64,000 nucleotides of DNA from Streptomyces sp. Je 1-369 (lineage in GTDB: Bacteria; Actinomycetota; Actinomycetes; Streptomycetales; Streptomycetaceae): the NCBI RefSeq assembly GCF_026810505.1, contig NZ_CP101750.1:7676515-7740514 (forward strand). The letters are read 5' to 3'. Made by a program: the position numbers and the translations under genes. Below the pieces are notes generated by a model. The model did no database searches and was not told the DNA's origin. It saw only the letters and a list, made by a program, of their open reading frames with translations. Of this stretch, positions 35,616-44,005 are shown in pieces (positions within the stretch are counted from its first letter, which is position 1; each line of letters begins with the position of its first letter).

Positions 35616-36656
35616 ATGTCTGCCGAGTACGCGACCTTCGGTCTGGCACCGGCCATCCGCGCCGGTGGGGTTCTCGCCAACGGTGACTACCAAGTGCACC
35701 GCGATTTCGTCGACTTCATCGTCAACGGCCGCCCCCTCCTCTTCCAGCTCTCCGACCTCGACGCGGTGTCGCCGCTGGCCTCCGACATTCCGCCGGCCAT
35801 CTTCACCACGCACGTACGGAGGCTGCTCCTGGAGGCGCAGGCGCCGCTGGAGGAGGGGCGCTACGTCATATACGGCTGCCCCGAGTGCGAGGGCCTGGAT
35901 TGCGGCGCGGTCACCGCGGTGATCGAGAAGTGCGCCGACGGCAGCGACGACTTCGTCTGGCGCGACTTCGCCTGGCAGACGTCGGAACGGGCCGACCTGG
36001 AGCTCAACGGCTACCACGGCATAGGGCCCTTCCGCTTCCGCGGCGACGAGTACCGGGCGGCACTCGGGCAGTTGCTCGCCGAGGGCGACGCGCAGAACCG
36101 GCGCAGGGTCCTCCTGATCGGCGCCCGCGTGTCGACCCTCGCGAAGCTGGCCGCCGCGCTGCGGACGATCGGTGTCGGCGCGGAGATCGCGGCGGACGCG
36201 ACGGGGGTGCCGGCCGACGAGCTCCGCACGTACGGGGCGGTGGCCTTCGGTCCCACGGTGCCCGAGGCGACCCGGCGCTCCGTCCGGTCCGCCTTCGACA
36301 CCGCGGACGTTCCCGTCGCCTACGTGGACGGCCTCGCCCCGATCATCCCGCTCCTGGTCGCCCAGATCGAGGACGCGCTGGACCGCAGCCCCCAGGAACA
36401 GCGCCGCCTCACCCGCCTCGCCGCCGGGCCCCGCTCGGCGGAGCTCGAAGTCACCTCGACGTGCCGGGTCCAACTCACGGCGTACCGGATGGACCGCCTG
36501 TCCCGCACCCACATCCACGAAGTCTTCGACGAGGTCCTCGAGCCGGGCCACCACCAGGTCCCCCTGGCCCCCAGAACCACAAAGGGCACGTCGTACGTGG
36601 TGGCCCGAACCTCAACGCATGTCCTGGTCACCCCTACGTCGGCCCTGCCGGGGTAA
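35616..36656 (+). CDS. Conserved hypothetical protein with a Cys cluster and Rossmann-like C-terminal part
   Basis: This 346-residue protein was not assigned to a named family. The first half (about 1-145) reads as a beta-rich domain with VHRDFVDFIVNGRPLLFQLS, and ends in a cysteine cluster YGCPECEGLDCGAVTAVIEK that could bind a metal. The second half (about 160-260) starts RRRVLLIGARVSTLAKLAAA, a strand-loop-helix like the start of a nucleotide-binding fold, then has a Glu/Arg-rich helix and a final segment of about 60 residues. It is cytosolic and a single gene. ATG 35616 follows GGTGGGGA at about 12 bases. Confidence 0.7.
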   Translation: MSAEYATFGLAPAIRAGGVLANGDYQVHRDFVDFIVNGRPLLFQLSDLDAVSPLASDIPPAIFTTHVRRLLLEAQAPLEEGRYVIYGCPECEGLDCGAVTAVIEKCADGSDDFVWRDFAWQTSERADLELNGYHGIGPFRFRGDEYRAALGQLLAEGDAQNRRRVLLIGARVSTLAKLAAALRTIGVGAEIAADATGVPADELRTYGAVAFGPTVPEATRRSVRSAFDTADVPVAYVDGLAPIIPLLVAQIEDALDRSPQEQRRLTRLAAGPRSAELEVTSTCRVQLTAYRMDRLSRTHIHEVFDEVLEPGHHQVPLAPRTTKGTSYVVARTSTHVLVTPTSALPG

Positions 36657-36802
36657 CAAGTACCCAAGCCGCCGCTCCGCGGCGGAGCCTTCCCACACAC
36701 CCACCCGTTCGCACGCGCGACGCCCCGCAACGGCCGAAGCCACCGGCACCGACCACGACCACGGCGACCCGCCTGATCCCGCCGACCTACAATTGCCCCC
36801 TG

Positions 36803-38458
36803 ATGACCGCAACCCTCGTCGCCAAAGATCTCGCCGCCGGCCACGGCGACCGCACGCTGTTCGCCGGGCTCGACCTCGTCGTCGCCCCCGGGGACGTCAT
36901 CGGTCTCGTCGGTGCCAACGGAGCGGGCAAGTCCACCCTGCTGAGGCTGCTCGCCGGTCTTGACGCCCCCGAAGGGGGTGAGCTGAGGCTGTCACCCGCC
37001 GCCGCCTCCGTGGGGCACCTTCCACAGGAGCCGGACCGCCGCCCCGGTGAGACCATCCGCGCGTTCCTGGCCCGCCGCACCGGCGTCGCCGAGGCGCAGC
37101 GCGTCATGGAGCGGGACACCCAGGCCCTGGTCGACGGGGCCCCCGGCGCGGACGACGCGTACGCGGGCAGCCTGGAGCGCTGGCTCGCGCTCGGCGGCGC
37201 GGACCTCGACGAGCGCGCCGAGGAGACCGCCGACTCGCTCGGGCTCGCCGTGAGCCTGGACCAGCCGATGACCTCGCTCTCGGGAGGCCAGGCCGCCCGC
37301 GCCGGACTCGCCTCCCTGCTCCTCTCCCGCTACGACGTGTTCCTCCTGGACGAGCCGACCAACGACCTCGACCTCGCGGGCCTGGAACGCCTGGAGAGCT
37401 TCGTGCGGGGCCTGCGCGCCGGCACGGTCGTCGTCAGTCACGACCGCGAGTTCCTGACCCGCACCGTCACCAAGGTCCTCGAACTCGACCTGGCCCAGCA
37501 GCAGATCAACCTCTACGGCGGCGGCTACGACGCATACCTGGAGGAGCGCGACACCTCCCGGCGGCACGCCCGCGAGGAGTACGAGGAGTTCGCCGACAAG
37601 AAGGCCGCACTCCAGGGCCGCGCCCAGATGCAGCGCTCCTGGGCCGACAAGGGCGTCAAGAACGCCCGCCGCAAGGCCAAATCGGGCGGCGGCGACAACG
37701 ACAAGATCGGCCGGAACTTCCGCAGCGACGCCAGCGAGAAGCAGGCGGCGAAGGCCCGCCAGACGCAGCGCATGATCGAGCGCCTGGACGTCGTCGAGGA
37801 GCCCCGCAAGGAGTGGGAGCTGCGGATGGAGATCGCCGCCGCACCCCGCTCCGGCGCGGTCGTCGCGAGCCTGCGCGACGCGGAGGTCCAGCGGGGCGCG
37901 TTCACGCTCGGCCCGGTCACCCTGCAGATCGACTGGGCGGACCGCGTGGCGATCACCGGCGCCAACGGCTCGGGCAAGTCGACGCTGCTCGCCGCGCTCC
38001 TGGGCCGCGTCCCGCTGACCGAGGGCCACGCCGCGCTCGGCTCGGGGGTCCTGGTCGGCGAGGTCGACCAGGCACGCGCCCTCTTCCACGGCGAGGAGTC
38101 CCTGCTGGACGCGTTCTGCGCGGCCGTCCCGGACACCGAACCCGCCGAAGTCCGCACGCTGCTCGCCAAGTTCGGCCTGAAGGCGGAACACGTGCTGCGC
38201 TCGGCGGTGACGCTGTCACCCGGCGAGCGGACCCGCGCGGGCCTCGCGCTGCTCCAGGGCCGGGGCGTCAACCTGCTCGTCCTCGACGAGCCGACGAACC
38301 ACCTGGACCTGCCCGCGATCGAGCAGCTGGAGACGGCCCTGGACGCCTACGAGGGCACCCTGCTCCTGGTCACGCACGACCGCAGGATGCTGGACGCGGT
38401 CCGCGTGACCCGCCGCCTGGAGGTGGCGGAGGGCAAAGTGACGGAACTGCCACTCTGA
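36803..38458 (+). CDS. ABC-F family ATPase (housekeeping translation-factor type)
   Basis: This is a second ABC-F protein, 551 residues, with two ATPase domains and no membrane segments. Domain 1: GANGAGKST, SLSGGQAARAGL, LLDEPTNDLDL. Domain 2: GANGSGKST, TLSPGERTRAGLALL, LVLDEPTNHLDLP. The linker (about 240-320) contains KARQTQRMIERLDVVEEPRK and is rich in Lys and Arg, with RRKAKSGGGDNDKIGRNFRS. Compared with the ABC-F at 4821-6464 it lacks a long leader and sits alone, so a constitutive ribosome-associated function is more likely than inducible resistance. ATG 36803 is the start. Confidence 0.88.
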   Translation: MTATLVAKDLAAGHGDRTLFAGLDLVVAPGDVIGLVGANGAGKSTLLRLLAGLDAPEGGELRLSPAAASVGHLPQEPDRRPGETIRAFLARRTGVAEAQRVMERDTQALVDGAPGADDAYAGSLERWLALGGADLDERAEETADSLGLAVSLDQPMTSLSGGQAARAGLASLLLSRYDVFLLDEPTNDLDLAGLERLESFVRGLRAGTVVVSHDREFLTRTVTKVLELDLAQQQINLYGGGYDAYLEERDTSRRHAREEYEEFADKKAALQGRAQMQRSWADKGVKNARRKAKSGGGDNDKIGRNFRSDASEKQAAKARQTQRMIERLDVVEEPRKEWELRMEIAAAPRSGAVVASLRDAEVQRGAFTLGPVTLQIDWADRVAITGANGSGKSTLLAALLGRVPLTEGHAALGSGVLVGEVDQARALFHGEESLLDAFCAAVPDTEPAEVRTLLAKFGLKAEHVLRSAVTLSPGERTRAGLALLQGRGVNLLVLDEPTNHLDLPAIEQLETALDAYEGTLLLVTHDRRMLDAVRVTRRLEVAEGKVTELPL

Positions 38459-38487
38459 CCTCCACCCCCTGTCGTGCCCACGACTCG

Positions 38488-38519
38488 TCAGCGCCGCTTC
38501 GGGTCAGCGCCGCTTCGGG
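38488..38519. repeat. 16-bp tandem duplication spanning the tex stop codon
   Basis: TCAGCGCCGCTTCGGG occurs twice in direct succession (38488-38503 and 38504-38519). The second copy holds the last codons and stop of tex (minus strand, ..PKRR-stop); the first is a relic copy beyond the stop. It looks like a slippage duplication. Confidence 0.85.
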
Positions 38520-40954
38520 TCGACGAGACCGGCCCGCCGCAGCGCCTCGGCCATCGCGTCGTTGGCGGGCGGCGGGCCCTGCCGCTGCGGCTTCTGCCCG
38601 CGACCGCCACCGCGCTGGCCCTGGCCCTGAGCCTGGCCCTGCTGGCGTCGGCCCTGACCGCCGCCCTGGCCGCCGCCGCCCTGACCGCGCTGCCGCTGCT
38701 GAGGCGGTCGACCGCCGCCCCGCCTCGGCTGCTCCCCGTCCTCGCCGGAGGCGTTCGCCTCGTCGTCGAGACGCAGCGTCAGCGAGATCCGCTTGCGCGG
38801 GATGTCGACGTCCATGACCTTCACCTTGACGATGTCGCCGGGCTTCACGACATCGCGCGGGTCCTTGACGAAGGTCTTGGACATGGCGGACACGTGCACC
38901 AGACCGTCCTGGTGGACGCCCACGTCGACGAACGCGCCGAACGCGGCCACGTTCGTCACGACCCCTTCGAGGACCATCCCCGCGGCGAGGTCGGAGATCT
39001 TCTCGACGCCGTCCTTGAAGGTCGCCGTCTTGAAGGCGGGCCGCGGGTCGCGCCCGGGCTTCTCCAGCTCCTTCAGGATGTCCGTGACCGTGGGCAGGCC
39101 GAAGACCTCGTCCACGAACGCGTCCGGCTTCAGCGAGCGCAGCGCCGCCGTGTCGCCGATCAGCGAACCGACCTCCCCGCCCGTCGACTTCACCATCCTG
39201 CGCACCACGGGGTACGCCTCCGGGTGCACGCTTGAGGCGTCCAGCGGGTCGTCGCCGCCGCGGATGCGGAGGAAGCCCGCGCACTGCTCGTACGCCTTCG
39301 GGCCGAGTCTGGCGACGTCCTTGAGGCCCTTGCGGCTCTTGAACGGGCCGTTCGCGTCGCGGTGCGACACGATGTTCTCCGCGAGGCCCGCGCCGATGCC
39401 GGAGACCCGGGCGAGGAGCGGCGCGGAGGCGGTGTTGACGTCCACCCCGACGCCGTTCACACAGTCCTCGACGACCGCGTCGAGGGAGCGCGACAGCTTC
39501 ATCTCGGACAGGTCGTGCTGGTACTGGCCGACACCGATCGACTTGGGGTCGATCTTCACGAGCTCGGCCAGCGGGTCCTGGAGGCGGCGGGCGATGGACA
39601 CCGCGCCGCGGATCGAGACGTCCAGGTCGGGCAGCTCCTGCGAGGCGAACGCCGACGCCGAGTACACCGAGGCGCCCGCCTCGGAGACCATCACCTTCGT
39701 CAGGTTCAACTCGGGGTGCTTGGTGATGAGTTCACCGGCGAGCTTGTCGGTCTCGCGCGACGCCGTGCCGTTGCCGATGGCGACGAGGTCGACGTCGTGG
39801 TCCTTGGCGAGCCGGGCGAGCGTCGCCAGGGACTGGTCCCACTTGTTGGCCGGGACGTGCGGGTGGATCGTGTCGGTCGCGACGACCTTGCCGGTCGCGT
39901 CGACGACGGCGACCTTCACGCCCGTACGGAACCCGGGGTCCAGGCCGAGCGTCGCGCGCGTGCCCGCGGGCGCAGCGAGCAGCAGGTCGCGCAGGTTCGA
40001 CGCGAAGACCCGCACCGCCTCGTCCTCGGCGGCGGTCCGCAGCCGCAGCCGCAGGTCGATGCCGAGGTGCACGAGGATCCGCGTCCGCCAGGACCAGCGG
40101 ACCGTGTCCTGCAGCCATTTGTCGCCGGGCCTGCCGCGGTCGGCGACGCCGAACCGCTGGGCGACGATGCCTTCGTACGAGGACGGGGTCCCCGGCGTCT
40201 CGGCGGGCTCCTCGGGCTCCAGGACGAGGTCGAGGACCTCTTCCTTCTCGCCGCGCAGCATGGCCAGGATGCGGTGCGAGGGCAGGTCGGTGAACGGCTC
40301 GGCGAAGTCGAAGTAGTCGGCGAACTTGGCGCCCGCCTCCTCCTTGCCGTCCCGGACCTTCGCGGCGAGCCTGCCGCGCACCCACATGCGCTCGCGCAGC
40401 TCACCGATCAGGTCGGCGTCCTCGGAGAACCGCTCGGCGAGGATCGCCCGCGCGCCGTCCAGGGCGGCCTGCGGGTCCGCGACGCCCTTGTCGGCGTCCA
40501 CGAACGCGGCGGCCGCGGCCCGCGGTTCGACACTCGGGTCGGCGAGCAGCCCGTCCGCGAGGGGTTCGAGACCGGCCTCGCGGGCGATCTGCGCCTTGGT
40601 GCGCCGCTTCGGTTTGAAGGGCAGGTAGATGTCCTCGAGCCGGGCCTTGGTGTCCGCCTCGCGGATCCGCGCTTCGAGCTCGTCGGTGAGCTTGCCCTGT
40701 TCGCGGACCGAGTCGAGGATCGCGGCCCGCCGGTCCTCCAGCTCGCGCAGGTAGCGCAGGCGCTCTTCGAGCGTGCGCAGTTGCGCGTCGTCGAGCATCT
40801 CGGTCGCTTCCTTGCGGTAGCGCGCGATGAAGGGCACCGTGGAGCCGCCGTCGAGCAGGTCGACGGCGGCCTTCACCTGCCGCTCCCGTACGCCGAGCTC
40901 CTCGGCGATCCTGCCTTCGATGGATGCTGGGGTGGACGTCTTCAAAGCTGCCAC
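38504..40954 (-). CDS. tex: Tex-family S1 RNA-binding transcription accessory protein
   Basis: This nucleic-acid-binding protein of 816 residues is related to Spt6. Domains in order: helical Tex N-terminal region; the YqgF/RNase-H-like core LGLDPGFRTGVKVAVVDAT (about 325-343); helix-hairpin-helix motifs around LLARVSGIGAGLAENIVSHR; and an S1 domain (about 645-720; GMVLEGVVTNVAAFGAFVDV, GLVHVSAMS). The C-terminal tail of about 90 residues is Gly/Gln/Arg-rich (RGQGGGGQGGGQGRRQQGQA) and is likely disordered and RNA-binding, longer than in many bacteria. It affects transcription of selected operons. It converges with the ABC-F gene. Confidence 0.93.
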   Translation of the reverse strand: MAALKTSTPASIEGRIAEELGVRERQVKAAVDLLDGGSTVPFIARYRKEATEMLDDAQLRTLEERLRYLRELEDRRAAILDSVREQGKLTDELEARIREADTKARLEDIYLPFKPKRRTKAQIAREAGLEPLADGLLADPSVEPRAAAAAFVDADKGVADPQAALDGARAILAERFSEDADLIGELRERMWVRGRLAAKVRDGKEEAGAKFADYFDFAEPFTDLPSHRILAMLRGEKEEVLDLVLEPEEPAETPGTPSSYEGIVAQRFGVADRGRPGDKWLQDTVRWSWRTRILVHLGIDLRLRLRTAAEDEAVRVFASNLRDLLLAAPAGTRATLGLDPGFRTGVKVAVVDATGKVVATDTIHPHVPANKWDQSLATLARLAKDHDVDLVAIGNGTASRETDKLAGELITKHPELNLTKVMVSEAGASVYSASAFASQELPDLDVSIRGAVSIARRLQDPLAELVKIDPKSIGVGQYQHDLSEMKLSRSLDAVVEDCVNGVGVDVNTASAPLLARVSGIGAGLAENIVSHRDANGPFKSRKGLKDVARLGPKAYEQCAGFLRIRGGDDPLDASSVHPEAYPVVRRMVKSTGGEVGSLIGDTAALRSLKPDAFVDEVFGLPTVTDILKELEKPGRDPRPAFKTATFKDGVEKISDLAAGMVLEGVVTNVAAFGAFVDVGVHQDGLVHVSAMSKTFVKDPRDVVKPGDIVKVKVMDVDIPRKRISLTLRLDDEANASGEDGEQPRRGGGRPPQQRQRGQGGGGQGGGQGRRQQGQAQGQGQRGGGRGQKPQRQGPPPANDAMAEALRRAGLVDPKRR

Positions 40955-41020
40955 GTTCCGGTACCGCCTTCTCGCTGAGGTTGCCGGGCAATTGTGGCAG
41001 GTGGCGCCGACAGGGGGTGA

Positions 41021-41185
41021 TCAGACCCGGCCGGCCCGGCCCGTGTGTCCCGACCGTCGCCCGCCCCGACCCGCGGAACGGGACGCTCCGCCGAACAGCC
41101 GGGCCACTGCCCGGAACGGCAGCGTGACGACCGTGGCGAGTGCGGCGCCGATCTGGCGCAGAACGTCCGCTATGGCACGGAACAT
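41021..41185 (-). CDS. LPFR-motif small protein
   Basis: This is a 54-residue protein, MFRAIADVLRQIGAALATVV then LPFRAVARLFGGAS and a basic Arg/Gly tail. The LPFR(A/V)xARLFGG block is a recurring feature of a small actinobacterial protein family of unknown function. GGGAG stands five bases before the ATG at 41183-41185, supporting real translation. An amphipathic helix at the front suggests membrane-surface association (inference). It is too small for most gene finders and lies alone between tex and the SCO6745-like gene. Confidence 0.7.
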   Translation of the reverse strand: MFRAIADVLRQIGAALATVVTLPFRAVARLFGGASRSAGRGGRRSGHTGRAGRV

Positions 41186-41300
41186 GAGAGCTCCCCTTTC
41201 GTCCCCGGTCCGCCGGAGGTCGGCGGAGCCGGTGGACGAACGGGTACCTCGGACGCGCGAAGCCATGCGCGCCGGGAGGCGATGCCGGGCGCGCGTCCGC

Positions 41301-42194
41301 TCAGCGCTTGCCGAGCAGATCCGCGGGGAACGCCCCGGCCTGCAGTGCCGTCCCTGTGATGAGCGTGCCGAGTTCGGTGAGCCGTTCGACGCCCGCCGCG
41401 CCCAGGTGTTCGTACGGAGCCCGGTCCAGGCGGTCCGTCTCCGCCTCGACGTCCCGGCGCAGCGCCACACCGGCGTCCGTCAACTCGCCCTCGCCGTCGA
41501 GCACTCCGCGGCCCCGGAGCCGGTCCACGGCCGCGTCCCACTCCTCCTGGTTCCAGCCGCGGGTGGAGAAGACCCACTTCGGCCGGGTGCCCTTGCCGGT
41601 CGCGGTGTGGCTCACCAGCGCTTCGAGGCCGTCGAGTCCGGCGCCGACCAGCGCGGTCAGGTGGCCGTCGCCGCGGTGCTCGCGCAGCAGCGTCGCGGCG
41701 TGCCAGTAGGCGAGGTGGGGCTGCTCGGGGACGGGCAGGTCGGCGTGGGCGGCGTACAGCGGGCGGGCGCCGCGCGTGCAGGCCTCGGTGGCGCGCAGGG
41801 CGAGGTCCGCCGCCTCGGCCATCTCCGGCGAGGCGACGAGCTCCTCGCCGAGCAGCCGCCGCAGCGTCGTGTCGACGCCCCGCAGACGCGCCGCGAGGAC
41901 GTCCTCCGGAGAGGCGGTCCGCCATACCTGGGGGACGTGGGCGGCCACCAGGTCGTACTTGTAGTTGTAGAAGGTGGCCGCCACGGTCCCCGGCCCGACG
42001 GCGCCCAGCGCCGCCGCGCGCACGGCGAAGTTCACGGCGGTGGGGTGGGTGATGCCGAGGCCGCTCAGCTCCCGGTTCACGTCCGGCGAGAAGTAGTGCG
42101 TCGAGTGCAGGGCGTTCAGGACGGAGTGGCAGCGGCGCCCGGCCCGCGACTCCAGCGCCGCGGACGAGGAGGACGAGGTCGTCGAAGAGGTCAT
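41301..42194 (-). CDS. SCO6745-family helical protein
   Basis: This 297-residue protein with no signal peptide is mostly helical. The start TSSTTSSSSSAALESRAGRR is a low-complexity Ser tract before the conserved ALHSTHYFSPDVNRELSGLG region, and GPGTVAATFYNYKYDLVAAH is the other characteristic block. A winged-helix-like segment (about 215-265; KWVFSTRGWNQEEWDAAVDR, LTDAGVALRRDVEAETDRL) resembles MarR-type DNA-binding parts, and the C-terminus is helical. No enzyme motif is evident. A 16-bp palindrome sits just upstream of its start. Confidence 0.75.
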   Translation of the reverse strand: MTSSTTSSSSSAALESRAGRRCHSVLNALHSTHYFSPDVNRELSGLGITHPTAVNFAVRAAALGAVGPGTVAATFYNYKYDLVAAHVPQVWRTASPEDVLAARLRGVDTTLRRLLGEELVASPEMAEAADLALRATEACTRGARPLYAAHADLPVPEQPHLAYWHAATLLREHRGDGHLTALVGAGLDGLEALVSHTATGKGTRPKWVFSTRGWNQEEWDAAVDRLRGRGVLDGEGELTDAGVALRRDVEAETDRLDRAPYEHLGAAGVERLTELGTLITGTALQAGAFPADLLGKR

Positions 42195-42204
42195 GGGTGC
42201 ACGT

Positions 42205-42220
42205 TACCTACTGGTCGGTA
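42205..42220. promoter_or_regulatory. TetR-type operator candidate upstream of the SCO6745-like gene
   Basis: TACCTACTGGTCGGTA is a near-perfect 16-bp palindrome (TACCxACxxGTxGGTA), starting 11 bp before the SCO6745-like start codon. This is the usual form of actinobacterial TetR operators of the ACCGACCAGTxGGT kind. A repressor bound here would block the minus-strand promoter. Confidence 0.6.
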
Positions 42221-42344
42221 TGTAGTACGTGGGGTGGTCACCCTTCAATGACACCCATCAATGACCCGTCCGTCGCTCACGATGGCAGGAAAGGTGGGCT
42301 CCTCGTCATTGCGGACATCGCGGGCCGGGCGAAGAATCGACGGC

Positions 42345-43346
42345 ATGACGCAGCGAACCGTCCTGGTCGTCCTCTTCGACGGCGTCCAGAGCCTTGATGT
42401 CACGGGACCCGTGGAGGTCTTCACGGGCGCCGGGCTCTGCACGGCCGACTCCCAGGACGGCTACCTCGTCCGCACCGCCTCCCTGGACGGCAAACCCGTG
42501 CGCACCTCCAGCGGCCTCACGCTCGTCCCGGACACCGCGCTCGCCGACGCCCCCGCCCCGCACACGCTGCTGATCCCGGGCGGCCAGGGCACGCGCGGGC
42601 AGGACCCGGAGCTGACCGCCTGGCTGCGCGAGAACGGCCCGCGCGCGGAGCGCCTCGTCTCGGTCTGCACCGGCGCGATCCGCCTCGCCGAGGCCGGCCT
42701 CCTGGAGGGGCGCAGGGCGACGACGCACTGGGCGTACTGCGAGAAGCTCGCCAGGGACCACCCGGGCATCGACGTCGACCCCGACCCCATCTACGTACGG
42801 GACGGGCACGTCGCCACGTCCGCCGGGGTCACCGCGGGCATCGACCTCGCCCTGGCACTCGTGGAGGACGACCTGGGCCGCGAGGTGGCGCTCACGGTCG
42901 CCCGCCACCTGGTGGTGTTCCTGCGGCGCCCGGGGAACCAGGCGCAGTTCAGCGTCCAGCTCGCCGCGCAGACCGCGCGGCGCGAGCCGCTGCGCGAGGT
43001 CCAGCAGTGGATCACCGAGCACCCGGCCGACGACCTGTCGGTCGAGGCGCTCGCCGCGCGCGCCCGCCTCTCGCCACGGCACTTCGCCCGCGCCTTCCAG
43101 GCGGACACCGGCCTGACGCCGGGCAAGTACGTCGAGCGCGTCCGCATCGAGCACGCCCGACGCCTCCTGGAGGACACCTCCGACGGCGTCGAGGAAATCT
43201 CACGCGCCTGCGGCTACGGCACCCCGGAAGCCATGCGCCGCGCCTTCGTGAAGGTGCTCGGCGCGGCCCCGGCCGAGTACCGCCGCCGCTTCCACCCCGT
43301 ACCGGCCGCCGGAGCCACCCGTCACACCGACCACCCACACCGATAG
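42345..43346 (+). CDS. GlxA-type regulator: DJ-1/PfpI domain plus AraC helix-turn-helix
   Basis: This 333-residue transcription factor has an N-terminal DJ-1/PfpI-like domain (about 1-185), with the nucleophile-elbow-type Cys in LVSVCTGAIRLAEAGLL and HWAYCEKLA. A C-terminal AraC DNA-binding domain follows (about 230-320; LSVEALAARARLSPRHFARA then GTPEAMRRAFVKVLGAAPAE). Such regulators sense small metabolites and are thought to be non-enzymatic. It is followed after 7 bp by a free-standing DJ-1/PfpI protein, presumably its target and perhaps its ligand-producing enzyme. Confidence 0.9.
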   Translation: MTQRTVLVVLFDGVQSLDVTGPVEVFTGAGLCTADSQDGYLVRTASLDGKPVRTSSGLTLVPDTALADAPAPHTLLIPGGQGTRGQDPELTAWLRENGPRAERLVSVCTGAIRLAEAGLLEGRRATTHWAYCEKLARDHPGIDVDPDPIYVRDGHVATSAGVTAGIDLALALVEDDLGREVALTVARHLVVFLRRPGNQAQFSVQLAAQTARREPLREVQQWITEHPADDLSVEALAARARLSPRHFARAFQADTGLTPGKYVERVRIEHARRLLEDTSDGVEEISRACGYGTPEAMRRAFVKVLGAAPAEYRRRFHPVPAAGATRHTDHPHR

Positions 43347-43353
43347 GGACACC

Positions 43354-43986
43354 ATGCAGATCGCCATCGCCCTGTACGAACGCTTCACCGTCCTCGACGC
43401 CATCGGCCCCTACCAGACACTGGTCAACCTCCCGGGCGCCGAGACCGTCCTCGTGGCCGAGCAGGCGGGCCCGGTGCGCGACGACAACGGCTCCCTCGCC
43501 CTCATCGCCGACAAGTCCTTCGCGGAGGTCCAGCGGCCCGACATCGTGGTCGTGCCCGGCGGTCCCGGCCAGAGCGACCAGATGGAGAACGAGGCGCTCC
43601 TCGGCTGGCTCCGCACGGTCGACGCCACGACCACCTGGACGACGTCCGTGTGCACGGGCTCGCTCGCGCTGGCCGCCGCGGGCCTCCTCAAGGGCCGCCG
43701 CGCCACCTCGCACTGGCTCGCGCTGGCCGAGCTGGAGCGGCTCGGCGTCGAGTCGACGGGGGAGCGGGTCGTCTTCGACGGCAAGTACGTCACGGCGGCC
43801 GGTGTCTCCGCGGGCATCGACATGGGCCTCACCCTGGCCGGCCGGATCGCGGGCGACGAGCACGCGCAGACCGTGCAGCTGCTGGCCGAGTACGACCCGC
43901 AGCCGCCCTACGACGCCGGGTCCCCGGAGAAGGCACCCGCACATCTCGTCGCGAAGTTCCGTGCCGGGAGCCGCTTCGGTCAGTAG
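43354..43986 (+). CDS. DJ-1/PfpI-family protein, isonitrile-hydratase-like
   Basis: This 210-residue protein has a class I glutamine amidotransferase-like fold. The active Cys is in TTSVCTGSLALAAAGLLKGR, with the conserved acid in FTVLDAIGPYQTL and the late block YVTAAGVSAGIDMGLTL. This is the pattern of InhA isonitrile hydratases and other DJ-1 enzymes. No more exact reaction is justified. It is coupled to the GlxA-type regulator (7-bp spacing). Its last codons lie in a 19-bp tandem duplication. Confidence 0.85.
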   Translation: MQIAIALYERFTVLDAIGPYQTLVNLPGAETVLVAEQAGPVRDDNGSLALIADKSFAEVQRPDIVVVPGGPGQSDQMENEALLGWLRTVDATTTWTTSVCTGSLALAAAGLLKGRRATSHWLALAELERLGVESTGERVVFDGKYVTAAGVSAGIDMGLTLAGRIAGDEHAQTVQLLAEYDPQPPYDAGSPEKAPAHLVAKFRAGSRFGQ

Positions 43987-44005
43987 GAGCCGCTTCGGTC
44001 AGTAG
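43968..44005. repeat. 19-bp tandem duplication at the convergent gene junction
   Basis: GAGCCGCTTCGGTCAGTAG occurs twice in succession (43968-43986, 43987-44005). The first copy ends the DJ-1/PfpI gene (TAG at 43984-43986) and the second contains the stop and last codons of the enoyl-CoA hydratase on the opposite strand. Confidence 0.85.
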
